A stretch of DNA of 64,000 nt from Desmodus rotundus. Taxonomy: Eukaryota > Chordata > Mammalia > Chiroptera > Phyllostomidae. The notes beneath the pieces were generated by a model that saw only the letters and a list, made by a program, of their open reading frames with translations, searched no databases and was not told where the DNA came from. The DNA is taken from the NCBI RefSeq assembly GCF_022682495.2, contig NC_071392.1:133547318-133611317 (forward strand), written 5' to 3'. Positions 21,961 to 34,348 of this stretch are shown here, one piece after another. The number at the start of each line of letters is the position of its first letter. The first letter of the stretch is position 1. A program made the translations under genes and the position numbers.

Positions 21961-23940
21961 TTTCAAAAATATTTCCAAATTCTGAGATCATTTCCAAACT
22001 CCAAAAATATGCAAGCTAACTAAAGCAAGAATAAAATCTCCACACTTTGTCATTTACTTGACATTACTGGAGTGGGTAGAGAAACAATTTGGTAGTAACG
22101 GGAGTGAAGACAATACTAGAGTGGAGGATAGAATGGCTGCTTTCTCTGAAGGAAGCAATAGAGAGGGTGTGATAGCTACTGGGAGACAAAAATAGAGAGC
22201 ATGGGGGCGAACTGTGGGCCTCAGGTTCAAAATCCCATTTTAGATGCATAAAGAAATGTTTCAGCTCAGTTGGTCCAAGTGTGAAGTGTATGTTAAGAAC
22301 ATGGAGCTTCAGACTAATTAGCTCCTTGTCCAGGTACATCAGGCTTATCAGTAGCCAGTCCAGGCTAGAGCACTGATCACTGACCCCCAAGACTCTTTCA
22401 GCCTCACTTTCTGCTGCCTTCAACACCTATGCTTAGTCTGGATGAAGCCAGAAACTTCCATCCATTAGTAACAACTTTTTTTTTATGGTGAACAGAACCC
22501 TAGGGATCAAACTGGAAGCATGAGTAGGAGAGAAAAGTTAAGTCTCAAAGAGAACACTATTTTTTTAGCCCTGTTCTGAAATTTTAAAATTGTATTCACA
22601 TATCTCATTTTGGCTTTGACAGATTTCATGAGAAATCCCTCTATCTGTGGGTCTTATTTCCTATAGAAATAAGCTTTTAAAGAAAAATATATCCATTGGA
22701 AAAAGTAACTGGTGCTGCTGTTTTCTCATGGTTTGCTATTGTGGGGGGAGGAGTGTGTTGTTTTGTGAAATATAGCAGACAAGGACATTTCTGTTGGGAC
22801 CTCTAAATCATTTAATGGTGAAAGGGATTCCCAGATGGCCTTATCAGTGTCTATGTGAAATTGTTAGATATCAGCACCAACCAATAAATTTGACTCAGGA
22901 CTTGGTTTTCTGACATTTGCTCAAATCCTCAGAGAACCGTAGTTACTGTATATCGTTGTACAGTATTTGAATTCTGAATTGCTATGCGTGTTTGGCTGCC
23001 CACTGGGACAGGAAATAAAACTGCATAATAGAATGCCATTTTTTAAAAGTCTAAGCATTATGAGTTGCAGTGATATTGTATGACAAACTCATGCTTCTTT
23101 TTTTGTCTCAAATGTCTTATTCTCCAGTAAAACTCATTTGCATTGTTGTCCCATATGGGGATTTGTATATCCCAGTACATGATAAAGATGCAGAAGAGTT
23201 AGGTCACCAGGCACGCTCTTTTTTCTTTTAATAACCCATCCAACCTCCTCCTTCTTAATCTAAAACAGTCAAAAGCAATAGAAGCTAAACCTTCCAGAGC
23301 TGTGCTAAGAAAGGTGGACAAACAAATCCACCAACAAGCATCCTTTCACTCACTATGGATGTATTTAATTAATCCCATGTGGACTGGTCTTATTCAAATA
23401 AAATTATATTTTATAAGACTGCAGCCTTGTTTTCTGGTCTGTGTGGTGGCCCCTGATTCAGGCAGCTGGGCCATTTTAAGCTATCAGTTATTACAAGTTT
23501 GTTTCTGCTAATGATGTCATGTCGGAAAGAATCTGTATTCTATGCAGGGTATAAACATCCCCAGTGGGTAAGGAATCAGGAGAATATTAAAAGGGTACGA
23601 AGCAGCAGCAGCAGGTTGGAGAACGGGTGGGTGAGCATGCGGGAAGGTGGGAGGCAGCTAGGTTCCAGATGCCTTGCCAGACAGGCAGTGAGATTGGAGC
23701 TTGGATATCTCCCCCAGGCTGGAGTCTATGTGGGCAAGTTCTCACTGTGTCAGGCAGAGTACTGAGAGGCAGGATGCTACTGTGGGCCTTTCCAATCCTT
23801 TTACTACATACCATTTTCTACCCATGACAATCTCACATAGGCAAATTAGAGTTCAAGTTTCCAGCATAATGACAATATTAGAGAATTTTCAACTAGTAGT
23901 TGTATGTACCCAGCCTTCTATGGCATTACTCATCCAATCC
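21960..23940. other. Gene-free stretch
   Basis: No gene is recognised. The 120-codon minus frame at 22,064-22,426 has no recognisable domain. AT-rich single-copy-looking sequence. Confidence 0.45.
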
Positions 23941-23944
23941 CTAT

Positions 23945-24105
23945 TTAAAGTCTATGAGCCAGCTGTTATTGTTATCCCCTATTACAGACAGAAAATTGAG
24001 GATGGTTAAGTAAAATGCCTAGCAGAGGGCACATCCATGACTCAAACTGAACCAGTTGTGCTCAGGAATTACAGTCTCGACCACTACACATCCAGACTCC
24101 CAGGG
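23945..24105 (-). repeat. MIR SINE fragment
   Basis: Landmarks ttattgttatcccctattac, gaggatggttaagtaaaatg and gactcaaactgaaccagttg, then tctcgaccactacacat, are the complement of the MIR body from its 3' part to near its head. Confidence 0.75.
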
Positions 24106-24234
24106 GCCTTGATTTCATCCCAGTCAAACTTGAACATTTCAGATGCTCCTTTCACAAGTGTGTTGTATGTTCACCAACAGACGTGTCCAAGATGTCTCTC
24201 CTCCATAACAGCCTCAAAGTGGAAATCACCCTCA

Positions 24235-24560
24235 CTTCCATCAATAGAAGGACAGCTTGAGGCACATTCACACAGTGAGAGACTCAAACAATGAGAACAA
24301 AGGACTACTATTCATGGCCACATGGGTGAACCCCACAAATAAGATGCTGGCAGAAAGGTGGCTGACACAAGAAAACACATATTGTATTTTCCACTTAAAG
24401 TTCAAAACAGACAAAACTGTCTGTGGGGTTAGGAGTCAGCATAGTGATTACCCTTGGTGGGGTTAGTGACTGGGAAGGGGCACAAGGGGGCATTCTGGAG
24501 TGGTTACGTTTTCTTTCTTGACTGGATGTTAGTCACACATAGTGTTCATTAAGTACAAAT
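24235..24560 (+). repeat. Old L1M 3' end
   Basis: The text aggactactattcatggcca, gtgaaccccacaaataagat, gtgattacccttggtgggg and tggagtggttacgttttc follows an L1M/L1ME ORF2-end and 3' UTR order on the plus strand. The HAL1-like element begins directly after it. Confidence 0.5.
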
Positions 24561-24596
24561 TCTTCTGGTCAATACAGGGCTGTTTGTACTTTTCTT

Positions 24597-26512
24597 TTTT
24601 AAAAATATATTTTATTGATTATGCTATTACAGTTGTCCCATTTCTCCTCCCCTTTATTCCCCTCCTCCCTACACCTCCCCACCATCACTCCCCGACTTTA
24701 GTTCATGTCCAGGAATCATACATATAAGTTCTTTGGCTTCTTCATTTCCCATCTGTTCTTAACCTCCCCTGTCTATTTTGTACCTACCAATTATGCTTCT
24801 TATTCCCTGTACCTTTTCCCCTATTCTCCCTGCTTCCCCTCCCTGCTGGTAACCAACCATGTGATTTCTATTTCTATTAATCTGTTCCTGTTCTAGTTGT
24901 TTGCTTACTTTGTTTTTGTTCTTTTTGGTTCAGTTGTTGATAGATGTGAGTTTGTTGTCATTTTACCATTCATAGTTGTGATCCTCTTCCTTTTCTTACA
25001 TAAGTCCCTTTAACATTTCACATAATAAGGGCTTGGTAATGATGAACTCCTTTAACTTGACCTTATCTGAGAAGCACTTTATCTGCCCTTCCATTCTAAA
25101 TGATAGCTTTGCTGGATAGAGTAATTTTGGATGGAGGTCCTTTCGTTTCATGACTTGGAATATTTCTTTCCAGCCTCATCTAGCCTGCAAGGTTTCTTTT
25201 GAGAAATCAGCTAGTAGTCTAGAGGGAACTCCTTTGTAGGTAACTCTCTCCTTTCCTCTTGCTGTTTTTAAGATTCTCTCCTTATCTTTAATTTTGTGTA
25301 ATGTAATTATGATGTGCCTTGGTGTGTTCCTCCTTGGGTCCAACTTCTTTGGGATTCTCTGAGCTTCCTGGACTTCCTGGAAGTCTATTTCCTTTGCCAG
25401 ATTGGGAAAGTTCTCCTTTATTATGTTTTCAAGTAAGTTTTCAATTTCTTGTTCTTCCTCTTCTCCTTCTGGCACCCCTATGATTTGGATGTTGGAGCAC
25501 TAAACATTGTCCCAGAGGTTCCTAAGCCTCTCCTCACTTTTTTGATTTCTTGTGTCTTCATTCAGTTCTGGTTGAATGTTTATTTCTTCCTTATGCTCCA
25601 AAACCATTGCTTTGAGTCCTGGTTTCCTTTCCTTCACTGTTGGTTTCCTTTATTTCACTTTACACAGCCTTCACTTTTTCCTCTATTTTGCAACCATACT
25701 TAACCACTTCTGTGAGCTTCCTGATTACTAGTGTTTTGAATTCTTCATCCAACAGGTTGGCTATCTCTTCATTGCTTAGTTGGATTTTTTTCTGGAGCTT
25801 TGATCTGTTCTTTCATTTGGACCATATTTTGTATCTCAGTGTGGTTGTTATGTAGTAAAGGGCAGAGACTTATATATTTGCCAGGGTAGGGCAACCCACT
25901 TCACTGTGTTGTGGCACTATATGTGGGGCAGGGATCCCACAGGGAACAATGTCACTTGCTTGGCTCTTGACATGCTTTCAGTCACTTCCTCTGCTACCCA
26001 CAAGTAAATTGGGCCCTTCTGGTGTTGATTCCTGGGTGGGTGGTTTTGTGTATGTTACAGGACCCTGTGGATCTCTCCAACGAACTCTCCAGTGAGGCTG
26101 GGAGTTTCCTCTGCCCCTTCAACCCCTAGAGGTTTTTTCCAGTTAGAGGTTTTGAAGCTTTATTTCCCTGCGCTGGAACCCTGGGTTGCATAGTCGATCT
26201 TGCTCCCCAGTTGTTCCTCCCAGTTTACCAGCATGCAAATATGGTACCGCCCTATCTGCCAGTGGCAGCCTTGCCTGCTGTGGTCTTCCAGCCACCACCT
26301 TGCCATGTGTCCTCTTCATCCTGCTTGCCCATCTCTGCCCTTCCAACTGGTCTGGATGAATGTTTCTTCTTTAACTCCTTGGTTGTCAGTCTTCTATACA
26401 GTTTGACTTTCTGGCAGCTCTGGTTATTTTTTGTTTTTAAATTTCTTATTGTCCTTCTTTGGGTTGTGTGCAGAGGCAAAGTGTATGTACCTACACCCCC
26501 ATCTTGGCCAGA
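24597..26512 (-). mobile_element. HAL1-like LINE (ORF1 only), near full length
   Basis: The element reads right to left. Its 5' start lies near 26,512 (on the minus strand ggccaagatgggggtgtagg). A 5' UTR of about 700 bp follows, then an ORF1 region (about 25,800-25,010), then a 3' UTR with a run of G-rich tracts and a T-rich end at 24,597 (poly-A). No ORF2 sequence lies between ORF1 and the 3' UTR, which defines the 'half-L1' architecture. The best-preserved ORF1 part is at 25,176-25,475. I saw no clear target-site duplication. Confidence 0.75.
25176..25475 (-). pseudogene. HAL1/L1 ORF1p fragment (RNA-binding region)
   Basis: This 99-codon frame encodes the central and C-terminal part of an L1 ORF1-type RNA-binding chaperone. 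Visible hallmarks are an acidic GEEEEQEIENL start, the ENFPNLAKE motif, QEAQRIPKK, the RHIIITLHKIKDKERIL stretch of the RRM/CTD region, and YKGVPSRLLADFS with TLQAR at the end. The normal protein is over 300 residues; the coiled-coil half upstream (about 25,500-25,800) is present only as broken frames. It would bind the element's own RNA in ribonucleoprotein particles. This copy is inactive. Confidence 0.8.
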
Positions 26513-26514
26513 AG

Positions 26515-28115
26515 ACTGGCCTTTTGTATAAGTACATTTTACTCAATTAAGATAAAAAGATTTAAAAAACCATAACCAAAGAAATGTCTTGTAAAAGCCT
26601 CAGAATTGATTTGGAAAACAAATCCAACTCCTCACCAGAAACTGACTTAGGGCCACACATTTAAAAATCTGAAGAGTTTCTGATGGTAGAAGAAGTCGGG
26701 AAGGAAAGCCCCTTTGATTGTAACCCTAATGCTTCACTCCATGCTCTGTTGAGCACTAACTAGCTGCACAGCCTTCATCAGGTAAATTCACCTAGATTAA
26801 CATAATCTGTGCATTTTTTAATCTGTCAAAAGTAAAAGGAAGAATAATGAACCACATAGGTGGTTTAGAGGCTCTAATAAGTTCCACCCCCTGAGGTAAG
26901 AGCTTTGACAATTACAACATCAAGGAATACCAAGAAAGAGAAACAATCTTTGGACCAAACATTTCAGCTCCATTTCAAAGATTTGCCATAAGCAGCTTGC
27001 TCTAAGATATGCCTCACTATTCCCTAGCTAGTTCCCTTTTGTTTTATTTGTATTTTTTTACATTTTCATTACGAGGATTTATCTCATTTTTCCTACCAGG
27101 TTTTTATCTAGCCTACCTAGATTTTCATATTTAGAAAATGAAGACCAGCTACTCCACTGTTTTTAAACAGCTGTTTTTTCCTCTTCTTTCTCTGCCCACA
27201 CCCCACACCCATTCCTCACAGTCCTCTGCCTACTGAGTTTATACATTGAATGACTGAATGTTACCTATGGATGAACTAGATTTTGCTTACCTGCCACATA
27301 GTAATAACACAACAATAAGTATTCCATTATATGTACATGTTAAGATTATATTGCTATAGTGCTCATTATAAGAAATTAATCCTATTATATAATTAGTTCT
27401 AAAAGCAAGAGCTGCAGATCAATGATTCTAAAACCAGCATTGTCATCTGGGCTTAGCAGATTCCGCAAGTTTACTCCTTAGCAAATCAAGCAATGCAGTG
27501 ACTAGGACAGAAATTTTAGTGCCTTGCATCACATCCCCTCAGCCTACTTCCATGTCAGCTGCTGCCGAGGTGGACCATTCCTCTATGAGCTCAGGGTCAC
27601 ATACACAGCTTTTCACCTTCAAGACCATGGTCTTTGGATTTTTAGTTTTCTACCTTGGCTCCTTCTCTAAAGAAGCAGGGGAGTTCAGTTCAAATTCATA
27701 GGCACAACCTGAAAATACAAGAGAGGGAATGCCCCAGCCAACACAGATAGGAATTGGTGGTAGAGCCCCAGCCTGTCCTTCTTTCTGGGCAATTCTTGGA
27801 GGAACTCTGTATCCTTCTCAGAGGTCCCTGCAAACTCAGGGTTCGGCTGTCTCCAGCATGGTCTCACTGTTCTGGCCTTTCTTCTTTTCCTGGTTCACTC
27901 CCTCCGTTCCCTCACTCCTACTTCCTGGGTTTACATCACAGATAAACCACCTTCATCCAAGTCCTTGTCTCAGGCTCAGCTTTCCCAGAATACCACAGTA
28001 AGAAAGCTGCCTAGACAGGCATTATACAGCAGTTTTCTTAGAAGAGTATAACATACTCAAGCCATCTTGAGTCATTGTTTAAAAGGAGTTTATGGTTGAC
28101 ATTGACACAGGGTTA
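26515..28115. other. Gene-free stretch
   Basis: I recognise no gene or repeat with confidence. Open frames of 60-90 codons around 27,685-28,001 overlap on both strands. The sequence looks single-copy. Confidence 0.45.
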
Positions 28116-28537
28116 GCCAGTCTTTTTTTTTAATTTTAATTTTTTATTGTTATTCAACTACACTTGTGTGCCTTTTCTCCCCATCCCTCCATCCCACCCC
28201 AGCTGAAACCACCCCCCTCCCTCCAACCCTCCCCCTTGATTTGGTCCATGTGTCCTTTATAGTAGTTCCTGTAATCCCCTCTCCTCACTGTCCCCTCCCC
28301 ACTCCGCCTTGTCCATTGTTAGATTGTTCTTAACTTCAATGTCTCTGGTTATATTTTGTTTCCTTTTTTTTTTTCTATTTATTATGTTCCAGTTAAAGGT
28401 GAGAACATATGGTATTTGTCACTCACCACCTGGCTTATTTCACTTAGCATAATGCTCTCCAGTTCCATCCATGCTGTTGCAAAGGGTATAAGCTCCTTCT
28501 TTCTCTCTGCTGAGTAGAATTCCATTGTGTAGATATA

Positions 28538-29176
28538 CTATAGTTTTTGGATCCACTCGTTTGCTGATGGGCACTTAGGTTGATTCCAGTACGTGGCTAT
28601 TGTAAATTGTGCTGCTATGAACATTGGGGTGCACAGGTTCTTTTGGATTGGTGTTTCAGGGTTCTTAGGGTATAATCCCAGCAGTAGAATTGCTGGGTCA
28701 AAGGGCAGTTTCATTTTTAGTGTTCTGAGGAAATTCCATACTGTTTTCCACAGTGGCCTCACCAGTCTGCATTCCCACCAACAGTGCACTAGGGTTCCCT
28801 TTTCTCCACATCCTCTCCAACACTTGTTTGTGGATTTGTTTATGTTGGCCACTCTGACTGGTGTGACACGGTACCTCATTGTGGTTTTAATCTGCATCCC
28901 TCTGATGGCTAGTGATGCTGAGCATCTTTTCATATGTCTCTGGGCCCTCTGTATGTCTTCCTTGGAGAAGTGTCTGTTCAAGTCATTTGCCCATTTTTTA
29001 ATTGGGCTGTTTGTATTCCTCAGGTAGAGTAGTGTGAGTTCTTTATATATTTTGGAGATCAGGCCCTTGTCTGAGGTATCATTAGCAAATATGTTTTCCC
29101 ATAATGTTGGTTCTCTTTGTAATTTGGTGCTGTTTTCTTTAGCCATGCAGAAGTTTTTATTTTGATGAGGTCCCAT
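28538..29176 (-). pseudogene. L1 ORF2 C-terminal region
   Basis: A 212-codon frame carries the end of ORF2p. It has the conserved RHFSKEDIQ and [12 protein letters not shown] text (here [15 protein letters not shown]), the cysteine-rich [18 protein letters not shown] block (Cys/His zinc-knuckle-like C-terminal segment), and [15 protein letters not shown], ending at EWIQKL where a stop interrupts. The frame continues from the 29,291-30,604 frame after a shift at about 29,200. The region is required for retrotransposition in known L1 families, but this copy is broken. Confidence 0.85.
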
Positions 29177-29290
29177 TTGTTTATTCTTTCCTTTATGTCT
29201 CTTGCTTTAGGGGACATGTCTGTGAGGATGTTGCTGTGTGGAATGTCTGAGATTTTCCTGCCAATGTTTTCCTTTAGGACTTTTATGGTG

Positions 29291-30604
29291 TTACGACTTA
29301 TATTTAAGTCTTTCATCTATCTTGAGTTTATTTTTGTGTATGGCGTAAGTTGGTGATCGAGTTTCATTTTTTTTGCACATAGCTCTCCAGATCTCCCTAC
29401 ACCATCTGTTGAAGAGGCTGTTTTTGCTCCATTTTATGCTCCTGACTCCTTTGTCAAATATTAATTGACCGTAAAGACTTGAGTTTATTTCTGGGCTCTC
29501 TGTTCTGTTCCATTGGTCTATGTGCCTGTTTTTATGCCAGTACCAGGCTGTTTTGATTACAGTGGCCTTGTAATACAGTTTGATATCAGGTATTGAGATC
29601 CCTCCTGCTTTGTTCCTCTTCCTCAAAATTGCTGCAGCTATTCGGGGTCGTTTATGGTTCCATATACATTTCTGAAATGTTTGTTCTATATCTGTGAAAT
29701 ATGTCATGGGTACTCTAATAGGGATTGCATTGAATCTAGAAATTGCTTTGGGTAGTATGGCCATTTTGATGATGTGAATTCTTCCAATCCATGAGCATGG
29801 TACATCCTTCCATTTGTTTGTGTCTTCCTTAATTTCTTTCTTCAGTGTTGTGTAGTTTTCTGAGTACAGGTCTTTTACCTCCTTGGTTAGGTTTATCCCT
29901 AGTGACTTTATTTTTCTTGTTGCTATATCAAATGGGATTTTTTTCCTGATTTCTGTTTCTGCAGTTTCGTTCTTGGTGTACAGGAATGCCTTTGATTTCT
30001 GAGTATTGACTTTGTATACAGCTGTTTTGCCAAATTCATTTATTAGGTCGAGTAGTTTTTTGGTGGAGTCTATAGGATTTTCCATGTACACTATCATGTC
30101 ATCTACAAACAGTGACAGTTTCATTTCCTTCTTTCCAATTTGGATGCCTTTTCTTTCTTTTTCTTGTCTGATTGCTGTGTCTAGGACTTCCAGTACTATG
30201 TTGAATAGGAGTGGTGAGAGAGGACATCCTTGTCTTGTTCCTGATCTTAGTGGGAAAAGAGCTCTAAGTTTTTGTCCATTGAATATGATGTTGGCTGTAG
30301 GTCTCTCATATATGGCCTCTATTATGTTGAGGAATGCTCCCTCTATTCCCACTTTGCTGAGTGTTTTTATCATAAATGGGTGCTGTATCTTATCAATTGC
30401 TTTTTCCACATCCATTGATATGATCATGTGGTTTTTGTTTTTGCTGTTGTTGATGTGATGTATTATGTTCATTGATTTGCGAATATTGTGCCATCCTTGC
30501 ATCCCTGGGATGAGTCCCACTTGGTCATGGTGTATGATCTTTTTAATGTATTGCTGGATGCGGTTTGCCAATATTTTGTTGAGAATTTTAGCATCTATGT
30601 TCAT
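29291..30604 (-). pseudogene. L1 ORF2 reverse transcriptase region, 437 open codons
   Basis: This is the longest open frame in the window. Motifs seen in order: [19 protein letters not shown] (finger region, residues about 11-29), [15 protein letters not shown] (motif A, with its catalytic Asp), [16 protein letters not shown] (motif B), [11 protein letters not shown] (motif C, FVDD in place of the usual FADD, both Asp kept), the [12 protein letters not shown] block (KSLGINLT) and the thumb with KMAILPKAI. It ends at YKS with a stop at 29,291. The upstream part (30,645-30,827) is in another frame. An intact ORF2p is about 1,270 residues, so the copy is dead. Confidence 0.9.
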
Positions 30605-30999
30605 CAGCGATATTGGCCTGAAGTTTTCCTTCTTTGGTGTGTCTTTATCTCGTTTTGGGGATTAGGATGATGCTGGCTTCATAAAAAGAGTTTGGGAGTC
30701 TTCCATCAGTTTGGATTTTTTGGAATAGTCTATGAAGGATAGGGGTTAGCTCTTCCTTAAATGCTTTGTAGAATTCTCCTGTGAAACCATCTGGTCCAGG
30801 GCTTTTGTGTGTTGGGAATTTTTTCATGAGTGCTTCAATTTTGTCTGCTTTATTAGTCTCTTCAGGTTTTCTGCTTCTTCTTCATTCAGTTTTGGAAGAT
30901 TATATTTTTCTAGAAATGTGTCCATTTCACCTAGCTTTTCAAATTTCTTGGCATACATTTCTTGGTAGTAATTTCTTACAATCCTTTGTATTTCTGTGG

Positions 31000-32150
31000 T
31001 ATCAGTTGTAATCTCTCCTCTTTCATTTCTAATTGTGTTTATTTGGATGCTCTCTCTTCTTTTTCTTGATGAGACTACTTAAAGGCTTGTCGATTTTGTT
31101 TATCTTTTCAAAGAACCAGCTCCTGGATTCATTGATTCTTAGAACTGTGCTTTTAGTCTCTATGTCATTTCACTCTGCTCTGATCTTAGTTATTTCCTTC
31201 CTTCTGCTTGCTCTGGGCTGTCTTTGTCGTTCCTTCATTTCTTGTAGGCATAGGGTTACGTTGTTTATTTGAAATGTTTCTATCTTTTAAGGTAGGCCTG
31301 TATTGCTATGAACTTCCCTCTCAGGACTGCCTTACCTGTGTCCCATATGTTTTGGGTTGTTGTGAGTTCATTTTCATTTGTTTCCAGAAAGTTTTTGATT
31401 TCTTCCCTAATCTCGTGTTGACCCATTCATTGTTTAACAGCGTGCTATTCAGTCTCCATGATTTTGAGTGTTTTGGATTTTTTCCTTTGGGGTTGGTTTC
31501 TAGTTTCAGTCCCTTGTGGTTAGAGAAAATGCTTGATATTATTTCAATTTTCTTGAATTTGTTGAGGCTTGCTTGTGTCCTATCATGTGGTTTATCTTTG
31601 AAATTATTCCATGTACACTTGAAAAGAATGTGAATTTTGCTTCTTTGGGATGAAAACCTCTATATATATCAGTAAGTCCATTTCATCTAGGGTATTGTTA
31701 AGTGACACAATATCCTTGTTGATATTTTGTTTGGAAGACCTGTCCATTTTTGACAGTGGGGTGTTAAAGTCCCTTACTATAATTGTGTTGCTGTCAATAT
31801 CTTTCTTGAAGTCCTCCAAGATTTTCTTTATGTATTTGAGTGCTCCTATGTTGGGTGCATATATATTTACAATGTTTATGTCTTCTTGGTGGATTCTTCC
31901 TTTGAGTATTATGAAGTGACCTTCTGGGTCTCTCTTTATGGCCCTTCTTTGGAAGTCTATTTTGTCTGATATGAGTATTGCTACCCATGCTGTTTTTTTC
32001 CTGTCCGTTTGCTTGGAAAATTTGTTTCTAGCCCTTCACTTGCAGTCTGTGTAGGTCTTGTGTCCTGAGATGGGTCTCTTGTAGGCAGCATATGTGTGGG
32101 TCATGTTTTCTTATCCATTCAGCTGTTCTATGTCTTTTGATTGGAGCATT
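31000..32150 (-). pseudogene. L1 ORF2 endonuclease region, decayed
   Basis: Read on the minus strand, this stretch holds the N-terminal third of ORF2 (APE-type endonuclease and linker). One short frame (31,604-31,819) keeps text such as DSNTIIVRDFNTPLSKMDRS, the conserved 'GDFNTPLS' endonuclease motif with RDFN replacing GDFN. Stops and frameshifts separate it from the RT frame. The endonuclease would nick genomic DNA at T-rich sites to start insertion. Confidence 0.8.
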
Positions 32151-32207
32151 TAATCCATTTACATTTAAGGTTATTATCAATAGGTAGTTATTCATTGCCA
32201 TTTTTTC

Positions 32208-32551
32208 CTACCTGTGTTCCTCTCTTTCTCTTTTCCTTCCTTTCCTTAAAGCAGTCCCTTTAGCATCTCTTGCAGAGCTGTTTTGGTGGAAGTGTATTCT
32301 TTTAGACTTCTTTTGTCTGGGAAACTGTTTATTTGGCCTTCTATCTTGATTGAGAGCCTTGCTGGGTAAAGTAGTCTTGGTTGTAGGCCTCTGGTTCTCA
32401 TTACTTGGAATATTTTTTGCCATTCTCTTCTGGCTTGGAGCGTTTCCATTGAGAAGTCAGTTGCTAACCTTATTGGGGCTCCCTTGTATGTAACTTCCTG
32501 CTTCTCCCTTGCTGCCTTTAAGATCCTCTCTTTCCCTTGGAATTTTGCCAT
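32208..32551 (-). pseudogene. L1 ORF1p C-terminal fragment
   Basis: A 101-codon frame (32,246-32,551) shows the C-terminal domain of L1 ORF1p: KERILKAAREKQEVTYKGA, IRLATDFSMETLQARREW, LYPARLSIKIEGQI and a final TALQEMLKGLL. The L1 is truncated just upstream of this point at about 32,580. A second frame (32,208-32,423) is the same region shifted by one base. Confidence 0.85.
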
Positions 32552-32619
32552 TTTAATTATGATGTGTCTTAATGGCTTTAAAAATGTTGTTCTTGTAGCT
32601 CAAAATGCCAGGGTTTTTT

Positions 32620-33265
32620 AAGGTGAGATAAATTTACATACAGTGAAATACATAATTTTAAGTTAATAATTCAATGAATATTGACATATGTATATCCCAA
32701 TGCAACCAACATATCAGTTAAAATAAAAAATGTTTCCATACCCCAAAGAGTTCCCCCATTCTCATTTTAGTCAGTGGTAATCACAGGTATGATTTCTATT
32801 ATTTGGATTAGTTTGGTCTGTTCTTGAACTTGATGTAAACATATTAACAGAATATGTAGTCCTTACTGTCTAGCTCCTTTTACTCAACATAATGTTTTTG
32901 AAATCTATCCATTTTTTTACATGTATCAATGGTTTGTTCCATTTAATGCTGAGTAGTATCTCATTCTTTGAATATACCACAATTTGATTACCAATTTGTC
33001 TTTTGTGTTGCCTATGTTTGGGGGCTTTTATGAATAAAGCTGCTATGAACATTCATGTACAAGTCTTTGTGTGTATGTAAGGGGATGCACACTTTTATTT
33101 CTCATGGGTTAATACCTAGGAGTGAATGAATGGTAGTGTACCTTATAAAAGCTGTTTTCCAAAATGACTGTACCATTTAATATTCCCACAATAGGTGTAG
33201 AAGAGTTCAAGTTGTTCTGCTTTCTTACCAACATTTTCATCTTTTTATTCATAGTCATTCCCATC
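32620..33265 (-). repeat. Old L1M 3' UTR and ORF2 end
   Basis: Minus-strand pattern in order: acatacagtgaaatacataa, gaatattgacatatgtatat, ccttactgtctagctccttt, gaatataccacaatttgatt, ttatgaataaagctgctatg and ttaatacctaggagtgaatg. It is an older family than the neighbouring L1 and its frames are closed. Confidence 0.8.
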
Positions 33266-33269
33266 AATG

Positions 33270-34345
33270 TGGCCAAATTGTTCTTTAAAGAGAATGCAAT
33301 GGTTTAGATTATTGTTTTTGGTAAATGTTATTGACCACCTCATGGTGAACAGTTCTATACTTTCCCATGCCATTGATATTGAACTTGACTATATGACTTG
33401 TTTGGCCAATGGAAGATTAATGGACATGATAAGCAAAAGTGTGTAATGCCCTTATGTAGTGAGCTTTGCCTTCTAACTCTTATGCCAATTCCATCACAAA
33501 GATGTCCCAGCTAATTCACTGGTCCAATAAGAAGAGGAGTTGTGGAGAAGAGCTAGACCCTAACTGCTGCTCTGAGCTAAACACAATTGATACCAGGCAC
33601 CTTGATATTTTGAGAATAAATCATTGTTTTAGGCCAATGGGTGGTGGAATGATTTGCTATAGAGCATTACTGTGGCAGTCATTGACTACTGCAATAGAGA
33701 CAGGTGTCCTTGTCAAGCTTGTCAAACTACCTAGAAGCATAACTATGCCACTATCAACTAAACTGACTGCTAAAGTTTGCATTTAGCCCATATAGTGAAT
33801 AGCTACATTCCAACTACTTTAGGCAACCTTGAACTCCTTGCCTCTTAATATTCATGAAAGGCTTGATTAACACAAACAATATTTACAGAGGAATTCCTGA
33901 ATGTTATACCACCCATCCAATATCTGAGTTCTCTAAATTGTCTCTCTGCTTTAATATCAGGTGGCAGAGAGCTATGCCCTAGAACTGAATTGTTTTCATT
34001 CTTCCAGAATAGCTTCTGTGAGGTTGTACTTTGGCATTACTCCATCAACGTAGATTGGAGGAAATCCATGGAAAACTTTCATGACAGTTGTGCTTGTATC
34101 TTCTATAAGGACATTGTTGGGATGTTCTCTGAAATGCCAGGGATGGGAAATTATTTCCAGTTTCAGTACCAGAGACCATTGGAATCTCCTAAAGAACTCA
34201 TTGTGAATCATGACTGGTCCAGTTTCTTTCTTTACATTGACCAGCACAAAATTAAGATCAAATCCGTGGCCCACTATTTAACCTTTAAGAATGCATTTTT
34301 TGAATCCAGGCCTCCTGTATGTCTCTTAAGAAAGTCATATAGTTT
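33270..34345. other. Gene-free stretch
   Basis: No gene is recognised. Frames of 119 codons (+, 33,990-34,349) and 92 codons (-, 33,996-34,274) overlap. The minus frame has a protein-like composition but I recognise no family in it and there are stops on both sides. Confidence 0.35.
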
Positions 34346-34348
34346 TTA

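Larger units (their letters stand above)
28120..32580 (-). mobile_element. L1, 4.4 kb, truncated inside ORF1
   Basis: The element reads right to left: ORF1 C terminus (32,551-32,208), ORF2 with a damaged endonuclease region (about 32,150-31,000), the RT domain and C-terminal part (30,830-28,540), then a 3' UTR with the C-rich complement of the L1 G-rich block and a T-rich tail at 28,120-28,150. It is the longest L1 here. Compared with the copy at 40,390-45,590 it keeps the endonuclease segment but lacks ORF1 N terminus and 5' UTR. I found no convincing target duplication. Confidence 0.9.

Noticed and set aside
30006..30458. 150-codon open frame on the plus strand
   Set aside because: It is the antisense shadow of the L1 RT frame at 29,291-30,604.
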